64,000 nt of DNA from Pseudomonas putida. Lineage in GTDB: Bacteria > Pseudomonadota > Gammaproteobacteria > Pseudomonadales > Pseudomonadaceae. The notes under the pieces are model-generated. The model had not been told where the DNA came from, ran no database searches, and saw nothing but the letters and a program-made list of their open reading frames with translations. Made by a program: the position numbers and the translations under genes. How positions within the stretch are numbered: position 1 is the first letter of the stretch; every line of letters begins with the position of its first letter. The DNA lies in NCBI RefSeq assembly GCF_028682395.1, contig NZ_JANHLC010000002.1:186001-250000 (forward strand), in the 5' to 3' direction. Below, one piece after another: positions 9,280 to 17,867 of this stretch.

Positions 9280-10068
9280 GTGAGCACAGCCACACCCCGG
9301 CAGACCACCACCGCCCAGGCACCGGCGGTCGAACGCCTCAAAGTCCTGACGATCAATGCCCACAAGGGTTTCACCACCTTCAACCGGCGCTTTATCCTGC
9401 CCGAGCTGCGTGAAGCGGTACGCAGCACGTCGGCGGACCTGGTGTTTCTCCAGGAAGTGCTCGGCGAGCATGATCGCCACGCCATGCGCCACAGCAACTG
9501 GCCGCAGACGTCCCAGTACGAATTTCTCGCCGATAGCATGTGGGACGATTTCGCCTATGGGCGCAACGCCGTCTACCCCGACGGCCATCATGGCAACGCA
9601 CTGCTGTCCAAGTATCCGATCCGCCAATTCCGCAACCTCGATGTCTCGATCACCGGCCCCGAGCGTCGAGGGCTGCTGCATTGCGAACTGGATGTGCCGG
9701 GTCAGGCCCAGGTCCATGCGATCTGCGTCCACCTGAGCCTGCTGGAGAGTCATCGCCAACTGCAACTGGCCCTGCTCTGCCAGCTTCTCCACTCGTTGCC
9801 TGCGGACGCGCCGGTGATCATTGCCGGTGACTTCAATGACTGGCAGTTGCGGGGCAATACCACCCTGGCCCGTGCCACCGACCTGCATGAAGCCTTCGAG
9901 CAGCACCATGGCCGCCTGGCCAAGACCTACCCGGCGCGCTGGCCGTTGCTGCGCCTGGACCGAATCTACCTGCGCAACGCCCGCAGCCATGCGCCGCAGA
10001 TCCTGGGGCACAAGCCCTGGACCCACCTGTCCGACCATTTGCCGCTGGCGGTCGAGGTACACCTCTAA
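9280..10068 (+). CDS. Endonuclease/exonuclease/phosphatase (EEP) family protein
   Basis: 262 residues of the DNase I/sphingomyelinase-like fold. Diagnostic pieces are LTINAHKGF near residue 25, VFLQEV with the metal-binding Glu near 55, IIAGDFNDW with the Asp-Asn pair near 185 and the final LSDHLPL with Asp-His at the end. The GTG start follows CACAGGAGCGACC. The gene converges on glgB with only nine bases between stops. The same family occurs near glgB in P. aeruginosa; whether it acts on phospholipid, inositol phosphate or nucleic acid cannot be told. Confidence 0.85.
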   Translation: MSTATPRQTTTAQAPAVERLKVLTINAHKGFTTFNRRFILPELREAVRSTSADLVFLQEVLGEHDRHAMRHSNWPQTSQYEFLADSMWDDFAYGRNAVYPDGHHGNALLSKYPIRQFRNLDVSITGPERRGLLHCELDVPGQAQVHAICVHLSLLESHRQLQLALLCQLLHSLPADAPVIIAGDFNDWQLRGNTTLARATDLHEAFEQHHGRLAKTYPARWPLLRLDRIYLRNARSHAPQILGHKPWTHLSDHLPLAVEVHL

Positions 10069-10077
10069 GCAAGCGGC

Positions 10078-12300
10078 TCAGGGCGTCAGCGCCAGGATCA
10101 AGACCGCTAAGGGCGGCAGGTTCAACACCACCGACTGGGCCTGCCCATGGCTCGGCGTTTGTTCGCTGCCAACCCCGCCGCCATTGCCGTAGTTGGACCC
10201 TGCATAGGTGGCCGCATCGCTGTTGATCAGCTCCTGCCAGCGTCCGGCCAGCGGTACGCCGATCCGGTAGCCCGCGCGCGGCACTGGGGTGAAATTAGCC
10301 ACCACCAGCAATGGCTCACCGGCCCGACTCCAGCGCAGCCAGGCATAGACGCTATGGAGCGCATCGTCGCCGATCAGCCACTGGAAGCCCTGGGGCAGAT
10401 GGTCCTGGTCATGCAGGGCCGGCACTTCGCGATGCAGGCGATTGAGGTCGCTCACCAGCCGCTGCACACCCAAGTGCTCGGAGTATTGCAACAGGTACCA
10501 GTCCAGTTGCTGGTCGTGGTTCCACTCGCGCCACTGGCCGAACTCGCAGCCCATAAACAGTAATTTCTTGCCCGGATGCGCCCACATAAATGTCAGGTAG
10601 GCCCGCAGATTGGCGAACTTCTGCCAGCGATCACCGGGCATCTTGTCGATCAGCGAATGCTTGCCGTGCACGACCTCATCGTGGGAAATCGGCAGGACAA
10701 AGCGCTCGGACCAGGCATAGACCAGGCCAAAGCTCAGTTCGTTGTGATGATGGCCGCGGTACACCGGATCCTGCTGCATGTAGTGCAGGGAGTCGTGCAT
10801 CCAGCCCATGTTCCATTTGTAGCTGAAGCCCAGCCCCCCCTCACCCGTCGGCTGGCTGACGCCCGGCCAGGCCGTGGACTCCTCGGCAATCACCAGGACA
10901 CCGGGCACTTCCTGCGCCACCACCTCGTTGAGATGGCGGATAAAGTCGATGGCTTCGAGGTTTTCGCGCCCGCCATGGCGGTTCGGTATCCACTCACCAG
11001 CCTTGCGCGAATAATCGCGATAGAGCATCGAGGCCACCGCATCGACGCGCAGCCCGTCAATATGGAAATGACGCAGCCAGTGCAAGGCCGACGCCAGCAT
11101 AAAACCGTGGACCTCGGTGCGCCCCAGGTTGTAGATCAGCGTATCCCAGTCCTGGTGAAAGCCTTCCAGGGGATTGGCGTATTCGTACAACGCCGTGCCG
11201 TCGAACTGCGCCAGGCCATGGGCATCGTTGGGAAAGTGCGCCGGCACCCAGTCGAGAATCACGCCGATCCCGCCGCGATGGCAGGCATCGACAAAGGCGG
11301 CAAACTCATCGGGCGAACCGTAGCGAGCCGTCGGGGCAAACAGGGACAAGGGCTGATAGCCCCAGGAGCCGCCAAAGGGATGCTCCATGATCGGCAGCAG
11401 TTCGATATGGGTAAAACCCAGTTGCTGGACATAGGGAATCAACCGCTCGGCCAGTTCGCCCCAACGGTATTGGCGGGCCACCTCACCCAGCTCATCCGTC
11501 TCGCACTGCCAGGAGCCGACATGCAGCTCGTAGATCGACAACGGCGCGGTGACGCTCTGGCGTTCGCTACGGCGCTGCATCCAGTCCTGATCCTGCCAGG
11601 CTATCTGCAACCGACTGGCGACTTTCGAGGCGGTGTCCGGCGGTAACTGGGTGGCCAGCGCCACCGGGTCAGCCTTGAGCGGCAGGATGCCTTCGGCGCC
11701 AAGAATCTCGTACTTGTAGGCCTCCCCAGCGCACAGGCGCGGCACAAACAGCTCCCAGACGCCACTGGGATGGCGCAGGCGCATGGGATGACGGCGGCCG
11801 TCCCAGCCATTGAAGTCACCGACCACCGACACCCGCCGGGCATTGGGGGCCCAGACGGCAAAGCGCACCCCGGCGACGCCATCGACGGTCATCAGTTGCG
11901 CGCCCAAACAGCCGCCGAGGTCGCGGTGATTACCCTCGGCAAACAGATAAAGGTCCATCTCCCCCAGCAGTGGCCCGAAGCTGTAAGGGTCTTCGCAGAC
12001 CTGCTCGCCCGCGGGCCACTGGATCTTCAGCTGATAGGCATCAGCCTGCACCAAGTGACCGACAAACAGCCCGGGGACTGTACTGTCGTCCAGAGTCGCC
12101 AAGACTTGCTCGCTATCGCGCGCCAGCACCCCAACCCCCAGCGCTCCCGGCACAAAGGCCCGGATAAAACAGCCGCCGGCGCCGTCGCCATGGGGGCCGA
12201 GGATCGCGAACGGATCGCGGTGTTCGCCACGTACCAGAGCCGCGCAGTCCTTGCCCGCCGGTAGCGCGTCAATTGTTCCTGAACCCTTGCTTGCACTCAT
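10078..12300 (-). CDS. glgB: 1,4-alpha-glucan branching enzyme GlgB
   Basis: GH13 enzyme of 740 residues that forms alpha-1,6 branches. N-terminal repeat region ([12 protein letters not shown]) and CBM48 ([20 protein letters not shown]) precede the barrel. Catalytic Asp420 in [10 protein letters not shown], Glu473 in VIAEESTAW and the SHDEVVHGK Asp are intact. The start at MSASKG has GGAG upstream; the longer open frame lacks a site. In many Pseudomonas glgB closes a glgE-treS-glgB operon. Here nothing is upstream on this strand for 560 bases, so the maltosyl-phosphate branch is missing locally. Confidence 0.95.
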   Translation of the reverse strand: MSASKGSGTIDALPAGKDCAALVRGEHRDPFAILGPHGDGAGGCFIRAFVPGALGVGVLARDSEQVLATLDDSTVPGLFVGHLVQADAYQLKIQWPAGEQVCEDPYSFGPLLGEMDLYLFAEGNHRDLGGCLGAQLMTVDGVAGVRFAVWAPNARRVSVVGDFNGWDGRRHPMRLRHPSGVWELFVPRLCAGEAYKYEILGAEGILPLKADPVALATQLPPDTASKVASRLQIAWQDQDWMQRRSERQSVTAPLSIYELHVGSWQCETDELGEVARQYRWGELAERLIPYVQQLGFTHIELLPIMEHPFGGSWGYQPLSLFAPTARYGSPDEFAAFVDACHRGGIGVILDWVPAHFPNDAHGLAQFDGTALYEYANPLEGFHQDWDTLIYNLGRTEVHGFMLASALHWLRHFHIDGLRVDAVASMLYRDYSRKAGEWIPNRHGGRENLEAIDFIRHLNEVVAQEVPGVLVIAEESTAWPGVSQPTGEGGLGFSYKWNMGWMHDSLHYMQQDPVYRGHHHNELSFGLVYAWSERFVLPISHDEVVHGKHSLIDKMPGDRWQKFANLRAYLTFMWAHPGKKLLFMGCEFGQWREWNHDQQLDWYLLQYSEHLGVQRLVSDLNRLHREVPALHDQDHLPQGFQWLIGDDALHSVYAWLRWSRAGEPLLVVANFTPVPRAGYRIGVPLAGRWQELINSDAATYAGSNYGNGGGVGSEQTPSHGQAQSVVLNLPPLAVLILALTP

Positions 12301-12700
12301 CACTATTCTCCAACGGCTAGGCCTACTGCTTCCCCATTCCCCACAGGCCATGCAATCGCAGCCTCTTTTCCGCTCCCCCGCATTCGGTATTGCAGGTTGA
12401 CGCCCTGCCACGCTGTAGAAGCGGGCCGGTCCAACGCCAAACATCACGCACCAACCGACGCGATTGGCCATCGCACCAAGCCTAGACGTCGCCCACCAAT
12501 CTGCGCAGAGAAAACCCCAGACTCATTCGATGCCCCCTACGGCCCGGCGACCGGTGCCACCTTTAGATCGGCGAACCGCCTATGCGACTACACGCTCAGT
12601 ACCACCGATCAGGGCAACGCTCAGGCCGGGAATCAAATACCGGTCACGCAGGTCCATCGCCATACCGATTGCCAAGACCCTGCGTTGCGAGGACGACACC
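12301..12700. other. Intergenic region between glgB and a small proline-rich gene
   Basis: Divergent promoter region of 400 bases. An open frame continues upstream of the 52-residue gene through this region but has no ribosome site and looks non-coding. I see no riboswitch or clear operator. Confidence 0.5.
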
Positions 12701-12859
12701 ATGAATATTCCGATTCCAGCAGAAACGCCCGATCCGAACATCGACGACCCCGTGCTGCCCCCTACCGAGCCGCAACCGATTCCCGAAGAAGAACCACCCG
12801 TACCGCTTCAGCCGCCAGTCGGCGATCCGCCAAGCGAAGCGCCACCGGTGCTCGGCTAA
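12701..12859 (+). CDS. Small proline- and acid-rich protein
   Basis: 52 residues dominated by Pro, Glu and Asp (for example PPTEPQPIPEEEPPVPLQP). No hydrophobic segment or signal, so probably cytoplasmic and disordered. The ATG follows GCGAGGACGACACC, a usable ribosome site, and the frame closes three bases before the convergent MgtC stop. Small Pro-rich proteins of this kind recur in pseudomonads; function unknown. Confidence 0.6.
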   Translation: MNIPIPAETPDPNIDDPVLPPTEPQPIPEEEPPVPLQPPVGDPPSEAPPVLG

Positions 12860-12862
12860 GCC

Positions 12863-13357
12863 TCAGTCCTTGTCCAGGCGTGCGACGATCAGCGGCATCA
12901 CGCTGAACACCGCCAGCGCCAACAGGGTGCTCAGGATCGCCGTGGACTCGCGCCCCAGCCCTGCCGACACACCGATGGCGGCGGTGATCCACAGGCCCGC
13001 CGCCGTGGTCAGCCCCTTGACGTGCTGGTCGGCCTCCTCGGCGTGGCCCTTGAGAATGGTGCCTGCACCAAGAAAGCCGATGCCTGCAATCACGCCCTGG
13101 ACCACCCGGCTCATCGCGTCGGCCTGGGCCCCGGACAACTGGGGGACCATCACAAACAGCGCGGCGCCCATGGCCACCAACATATGGGTCCGCACCCCGG
13201 CCGCCTTGCCCTTATGCTCGCGCTCAAAGCCCAGCACCGCACCCAGCAGCGCAGCGATCAGCAAACGCACGGTAATACGGGTCAGTTGCGCCACGTCGTC
13301 GATATCGGCGAATTCACTTTGAAGCGTTGTCCAGACGGTCTGCCACCCACTGCTCAT
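12863..13357 (-). CDS. MgtC/SapB family membrane protein
   Basis: 164 residues with about four to five membrane spans. The family signature is clear: LLIAALLGAVLGFEREHKGK then AAGVRTHMLVAMGAALF and GVIAGIGFLGAGTILKG. MgtC proteins aid survival at low magnesium and inhibit the F-type ATPase in pathogens; this short form lacks the C-terminal ACT-like domain of true MgtC, so it is closer to SapB/YhiD. The start at MSSGW follows CAGGAGTTGAAC; an upstream in-frame ATG is less likely. The promoter is not obvious. Confidence 0.88.
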   Translation of the reverse strand: MSSGWQTVWTTLQSEFADIDDVAQLTRITVRLLIAALLGAVLGFEREHKGKAAGVRTHMLVAMGAALFVMVPQLSGAQADAMSRVVQGVIAGIGFLGAGTILKGHAEEADQHVKGLTTAAGLWITAAIGVSAGLGRESTAILSTLLALAVFSVMPLIVARLDKD

Positions 13358-13498
13358 GTTCAACTCCTGCCAGGGACGCCATAGAGCATGGACCACAGCG
13401 CAACGAAGAGGTGCAGCCGACCGCTAATCGGCCGCGTCGAACCCCCGGCGCCTGGCGCTACCTAATGTGCATGTACCCCCGCCAACCTGGAGAACCCC

Positions 13499-13738
13499 AT
13501 GCCCGTGCATATCGATCCGTCGAACCAGAGCTGCACCCTCGATGCCGAGGGTATCCATGAGCGGGGCCCGGCCAGCGCCGTGCGGGTGGTCACCGACTCG
13601 GCCAAACGCATGTCCATGGCCGAGCTCAACGGCCGTCGCGTGCCCATTACCGAAGCAGAAGCCGACGCATTGACCGTAGCAGGTGCCGAGGACGCTCGAC
13701 ACCATCTGCGGGCCACTGATGGTGATTCGGTGATTTGA
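13499..13738 (+). CDS. DUF3203 family protein
   Basis: 79 residues. The arrangement MPVHIDPSNQSCTLDAEG, then VRVVTDSAKRMSMAELNG and ITEAEADALTVAGAEDARHH matches the small Pseudomonas DUF3203 family. No signal or membrane segment. The start follows CTGGAGAACCCC. The stop codon abuts the Anr-type box of the next transcription unit. Function unknown. Confidence 0.8.
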   Translation: MPVHIDPSNQSCTLDAEGIHERGPASAVRVVTDSAKRMSMAELNGRRVPITEAEADALTVAGAEDARHHLRATDGDSVI

Positions 13739-13752
13739 TTGACCCTGATCAA
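13739..13752 (+). promoter_or_regulatory. Anr/FNR-type binding site upstream of ccoG
   Basis: TTGACCCTGATCAA matches the TTGAT-N4-ATCAA consensus with one change, and is the form seen at many Anr-activated Pseudomonas promoters. It lies 194 bases upstream of ccoG, leaving room for a class II promoter and a leader. It predicts higher ccoG expression at low oxygen. Confidence 0.75.
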
Positions 13753-13945
13753 GGTCCCTGCCCGACGCTTGCGTTTATGCGGCTACAAGCACGCCTGACA
13801 AGCCCCCGGGCAGGTATGGCAAGTTGTCGCAGGTCACTGATCCAAGCCATCTGATCCGCTTTTTAATAATTTACCTGAGCCTGTTATGCAAACAGATCGC
13901 TGGGCATAGTGCATCGGCCTGATGGAGGCTGATGAGCGACAGACC

Positions 13946-15358
13946 ATGAGCGATAGAATCCCCGTCCAGATAGTTGAAAACTTTGAGCCTTCGCGCCCAA
14001 GAACTAAGGCCAAATCCAGCGACAACCAGATTCACACCCGCAGCTTCACCGGCTTCTTCCGCACCTTGCGCATCGGTGGGGCCGGTTTTCTATTCCTGCT
14101 GTTTTTCGGCACCGTCTGGTTGAACTGGGGCGGCCGCCAGGCCGTGCTCTGGGACCTGGCCGAGAGCAAGTTCCATATCTTCGGTGCCACGTTCTGGCCG
14201 CAGGATTTCATCCTGCTCTCGGCGTTGCTGATTATCTGCGCCTTCGGCCTGTTCGCGATCACCGTGTTCGCGGGCCGGGTCTGGTGCGGGTACACCTGCC
14301 CACAAAGCTCCTGGACCTGGCTGTTTATGTGGTGCGAAAAGGTCACCGAGGGCGAACGTAACCAGCGGATCAAGCTGCAGGCCGCGCCCTGGAGCCTCAA
14401 CAAGCTCCTACGTCGCTCGGCCAAGCACACCCTGTGGCTGGCGATCAGCCTGCTGACCGGGCTGACCTTTGTCGGCTACTTCACGCCGATCCGCCCGCTG
14501 GCCGAGGAACTGTTCACCCTGCAAATGGCCGGCGTCAGCCTGTTCTGGGTGTTGTTCTTTACCGGTGCCACCTATATCAACGCCGGCTGGCTGCGCGAAG
14601 CGGTGTGCATGCATATGTGCCCTTATGCGCGCTTCCAGAGCGTGATGTTCGACAAGGACACCCTGGCCATTTCCTACGATGCGGCACGGGGCGAAAGCCG
14701 CGGCCCACGCAAGCGCGACGTGGCACCGGCCAGCGTCGGCCTGGGCGACTGCATCGATTGCCACCTGTGTGTGCAGGTCTGCCCGACCGGCATCGATATC
14801 CGCGACGGCCTGCAGATGGAGTGCATCGGCTGCGCCGCCTGTATCGACGCCTGCGACTCGATCATGGACAAAATGGGCTATGCCCGCGGCCTGATCAGCT
14901 ACACCTCCGAGCACCAGCTACAGGGCGGCAAGACCCATCTGCTGCGCCCCCGCCTGATCGGCTACAGCCTGGTGCTGCTGCTGATGATCGGCGCCCTCGC
15001 GCTGGCTCTGATCGAACGGCCGATGGTGTCCCTGGATGTCAGCAAGGACCGTGGCCTGTTTCGTGAAAACAGCCTGGGCCAGATCGAGAACATCTATAGC
15101 CTGAAGGTCATCAACAAGACTCAGCTGCGCCAGGATTACCGCCTGGAACTGGTGGACGGTGAAGGCTTCCAGCTACAAGGCAAAACCGAACTGAGCCTGG
15201 CCCCAGGCGAAATCGTCGACCTGCCGGTCTCGGTAGCGATGCTCGACGACCAACCCAAGAGCAGTTCCCAGGAACTGGCCTTCAAGGTGGTCGACAGCGA
15301 TGAGCCAGCGATCTACGCCGTGGCCAAGAGCCGCTTTGTTGCCCCGTTGAACCGTTGA
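13946..15358 (+). CDS. ccoG: Cytochrome oxidase accessory protein CcoG (FixG)
   Basis: 470-residue membrane polyferredoxin that reduces copper for assembly of cbb3 oxidase. After a cytoplasmic N-terminus come five membrane spans. The first Cys motif is WCGYTCPQ (Cys114), followed by CMHMCPYARFQ. Two 4Fe-4S clusters are marked by CIDCHLCVQVCP (from Cys269) and CIGCAACIDAC (from Cys293). A C-terminal periplasmic immunoglobulin-like domain ends the protein. The start MSDRIPVQIV fits relatives; an upstream in-frame ATG at 13922 is possible. Unlike P. aeruginosa no ccoNOQP or ccoHIS cluster is visible beside it. Confidence 0.94.
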   Translation: MSDRIPVQIVENFEPSRPRTKAKSSDNQIHTRSFTGFFRTLRIGGAGFLFLLFFGTVWLNWGGRQAVLWDLAESKFHIFGATFWPQDFILLSALLIICAFGLFAITVFAGRVWCGYTCPQSSWTWLFMWCEKVTEGERNQRIKLQAAPWSLNKLLRRSAKHTLWLAISLLTGLTFVGYFTPIRPLAEELFTLQMAGVSLFWVLFFTGATYINAGWLREAVCMHMCPYARFQSVMFDKDTLAISYDAARGESRGPRKRDVAPASVGLGDCIDCHLCVQVCPTGIDIRDGLQMECIGCAACIDACDSIMDKMGYARGLISYTSEHQLQGGKTHLLRPRLIGYSLVLLLMIGALALALIERPMVSLDVSKDRGLFRENSLGQIENIYSLKVINKTQLRQDYRLELVDGEGFQLQGKTELSLAPGEIVDLPVSVAMLDDQPKSSSQELAFKVVDSDEPAIYAVAKSRFVAPLNR

Positions 15359-15378
15359 TCCCTTAGACTGACGACCGT

Positions 15379-15403
15379 TGCGAGCCCGCTCGCGCCTGCA
15401 GGC
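15379..15403. repeat. REP-like palindrome
   Basis: GCGAGCCCGCTCGCGCCTGCAGG resembles the short Pseudomonas REP elements (GCGAGCNNGCTCGC core followed by CCTRCA). It lies between ccoG and the MocR-type gene, the usual intergenic site for such elements. Confidence 0.6.
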
Positions 15404-15476
15404 TTGACTGTCCTGCCAGCGTGGGCGGGCTTGTGAAGGCACCGCCAAAGACACCGCACAACCCCGAGCCCTGGCC

Positions 15477-16886
15477 ATGAAACGCTACGAAAAATTCGCC
15501 GACGACATCGCAGAGCTGATCCGCAGCGGGGTCCTGGGCCCCGGCCAACGGGTGCCTTCGGTGCGCTATGCCAGCCAGACCTACGGGGTCAGCCCGTCCA
15601 CGGTCTTCCAGGCCTATTACCTACTCGAGCGCCGCGGGCTGATCCGCGCCCGGCCGCGCTCGGGCTACTTCGTCAACACCCATGCGCCCAGCCCGTTTTC
15701 CGAACCGGTGATCAGCAGCCAGGTCAACGAGTCGACCGAAGTCGATGTCAGCGAGCTGGTGTTCTCGGTCCTGGACTCGATCAAGGACCCGCAGACCGTG
15801 CCCTTCGGCTCGGCCTTCCCCAGCCCGACGCTGTTCCCGCTGCAGCGCCTGGCCCGCTCCCTGGCCAGCGCCAGCCGCGAAATGGACCCGCGCATGGTGG
15901 TCACCGACATGTCGCCGGGCAATCCGCAACTGCGCCGCCAGATCGCCCTGCGCTATATGGTTGGTGGCCTGATGCTGCCGATGGAAGAACTGCTGATTAC
16001 CAATGGCGCCCTCGAAGCCCTCAACCTGTGCCTGCAGGCGGTCACCGAGCCGGGCGATCTGGTTGCCATCGAGGCCCCGGCCTTCTACGCCTGCCTGCAG
16101 GTGCTCGAACGCCTGAAGCTCAAGGCAGTGGAAATCCCCGTGCACCCGCGCGACGGCATCGATCTGGGCGTGCTGGAGCAAACGCTCGAACGCCACCCGA
16201 TCAAGGCCTGCTGGTGCATGACCAGCTTCCAAAACCCCATGGGCGCAACCATGCCCGAGGCCAAGAAGGAACAATTGGTCGAACTGCTGCGCAAGCATCA
16301 GGTGCCACTGATCGAAGACGATGTCTACGCCGAGCTGTACTACGGCCAGCAGGCCCCGAAGCCGGCCAAGGCCTTCGACACCGAAGGGCTGGTGATGCAC
16401 TGCGGCTCGTTCGCCAAGAGCCTGGCACCGGGCTATCGGGTGGGCTGGGTCGCCGCCGGACGCTATGCGCAGAAGATCGAGCGCTTGAAACTGATGACCT
16501 CGCTGTGCGCCTCGATGCCGGCCCAGGCCGCCATTGCCGACTACCTGCAACACGGTGGCTACGACCGCCATCTGCGCAAGCTGCGCTACGCCCTGGAAGA
16601 ACAGCAGAGCGCCATGCTTGCGGCCATTGCCCGCTACTTCCCGGCGCAGACGCGCGTCAGCCAACCGGCCGGCGGCTACTTTCTGTGGTTGGAACTGCCA
16701 GAGCAGATGGACTCGCTGAAGCTGTTCCAGATGGCCCTGGCCCAAGGCATCAGCATTGCGCCAGGGCCGATCTTTTCGCCCGCCCAGCGCTTTCGTCACT
16801 GCATTCGCCTGAACTATGGCAGCCCGTGGGACGAAACCTGCGAGAAAGCCATGGAAACCCTGGGGCGAATCGTACGCTCGTTCTGA
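15477..16886 (+). CDS. MocR-type regulator: GntR helix-turn-helix fused to PLP aminotransferase-like domain
   Basis: 469 residues. A GntR winged helix occupies residues 1-70 (RVPSVRYASQTYGVSPSTVF). A fold-type I aminotransferase domain follows, with PLP-binding Lys314 in GSFAKSLAPGYRVGW and the conserved NPMGATMP and EDDVYAELYYG segments. Such proteins are usually transcription regulators that sense PLP or an amino compound. The target genes are not evident; ccoG is upstream on the same strand with a REP-like element between. The start ATG is at the head of the helix-turn-helix; the ribosome site is weak. Confidence 0.9.
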   Translation: MKRYEKFADDIAELIRSGVLGPGQRVPSVRYASQTYGVSPSTVFQAYYLLERRGLIRARPRSGYFVNTHAPSPFSEPVISSQVNESTEVDVSELVFSVLDSIKDPQTVPFGSAFPSPTLFPLQRLARSLASASREMDPRMVVTDMSPGNPQLRRQIALRYMVGGLMLPMEELLITNGALEALNLCLQAVTEPGDLVAIEAPAFYACLQVLERLKLKAVEIPVHPRDGIDLGVLEQTLERHPIKACWCMTSFQNPMGATMPEAKKEQLVELLRKHQVPLIEDDVYAELYYGQQAPKPAKAFDTEGLVMHCGSFAKSLAPGYRVGWVAAGRYAQKIERLKLMTSLCASMPAQAAIADYLQHGGYDRHLRKLRYALEEQQSAMLAAIARYFPAQTRVSQPAGGYFLWLELPEQMDSLKLFQMALAQGISIAPGPIFSPAQRFRHCIRLNYGSPWDETCEKAMETLGRIVRSF

Positions 16887-17055
16887 CAGATCGACCGCTA
16901 AGCCGCCCCTGAGCTGATTAAAACCCTGGATGAGGCGTAGGCGCCCGGGCAACCCGCTCACCCCCAATGCCACCCTGACGCCCCGGCCAGGCAAGAACCA
17001 CATGTCCAGGCCGGGCGTTAGCTCACCTCGATGCAGTCCACTGGCGTGGAGCGGT

Positions 17056-17802
17056 TCAACGACCACCGCCCAGATCGATAAAGGTGCCGGTGGCATAGGA
17101 AGCCTTGTCCGAGAGCAACCAGACAATCGCCTCGGCCACCTCCTCGGGTTGGCCACCGCGGCCCATGGGCAGGCCCGACTCCAGCTTGCCAACGCGCTCG
17201 GCGTCGCCACTCAAGGCATGGAATTCGGTGAAGATATAGCCCGGGCGCACCGCATTGACGCGGATGCCCTCGCCCGCCACTTCCTTGGCCAGCCCGACGG
17301 TAAAGGTATCCAGCGCGCCCTTGGACGCGGCGTAGTCAATGTACTCGCCCGGCGAGCCCAGCCGCGCGGCCACCGAAGACACATTGACGATACTGCCGCC
17401 CTGGCCGGCATGACGCATGGACATGCGCAGCACCGCCTGCTTGGCGCAGAGCAGCGGCCCGAGCAGGTTGGTCCTGAAGGTCTTGAGCAGGCGGAATTCG
17501 GACATTTCATCGAGTCGGGACTGCTGCCCGACCGTACCGGCATTGTTGACCAGCGCGGTGATCGGCCCCAGCTCGGCATCGACCCGATGGAACAGGCCGA
17601 TCACCTCGTCTTCGTTGCTGACATCGGCACGAATGGCGATGGCCTGGGCACCCAAGGCACGCACCTCGGCCAGCACCCGATGGGCGGCCTGCTCGTCGCA
17701 CAGATAATTGATGGCAATTCGGTAACCCGCGCGGGCCAACAGCACAGCCGTCGCGGCGCCAATGCCGCGGCTGCCGCCCGTAATGAGGACAACTTTATCC
17801 AT
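17056..17802 (-). CDS. SDR family oxidoreductase
   Basis: 248-residue classical short-chain dehydrogenase/reductase. The cofactor motif is TGGSRGIG (residues 8-15), NNAG follows near 90, and the catalytic Ser-Tyr-Lys set is NVSSVAAR and YIDYAASKG. VRPGYIFTEFH marks the substrate side. Arg-rich context after beta-2 suggests NADP, not proven. The start MDKVVLITGG follows GGGGGAGAGACCT; a longer frame has no site. The gene stands alone and the substrate cannot be assigned. Confidence 0.88.
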   Translation of the reverse strand: MDKVVLITGGSRGIGAATAVLLARAGYRIAINYLCDEQAAHRVLAEVRALGAQAIAIRADVSNEDEVIGLFHRVDAELGPITALVNNAGTVGQQSRLDEMSEFRLLKTFRTNLLGPLLCAKQAVLRMSMRHAGQGGSIVNVSSVAARLGSPGEYIDYAASKGALDTFTVGLAKEVAGEGIRVNAVRPGYIFTEFHALSGDAERVGKLESGLPMGRGGQPEEVAEAIVWLLSDKASYATGTFIDLGGGR

Positions 17803-17867
17803 AGGTCTCTCCCCCGTTGAAGCGCCGTTGATACCGTCTGCCGACGAATCGGTCAATGGCACTTTAG

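Noticed and set aside
10078..11646. Long forward open frames opposite glgB
   Set aside because: Shadows caused by GC-rich codon structure of glgB; they lack motifs and ribosome sites.
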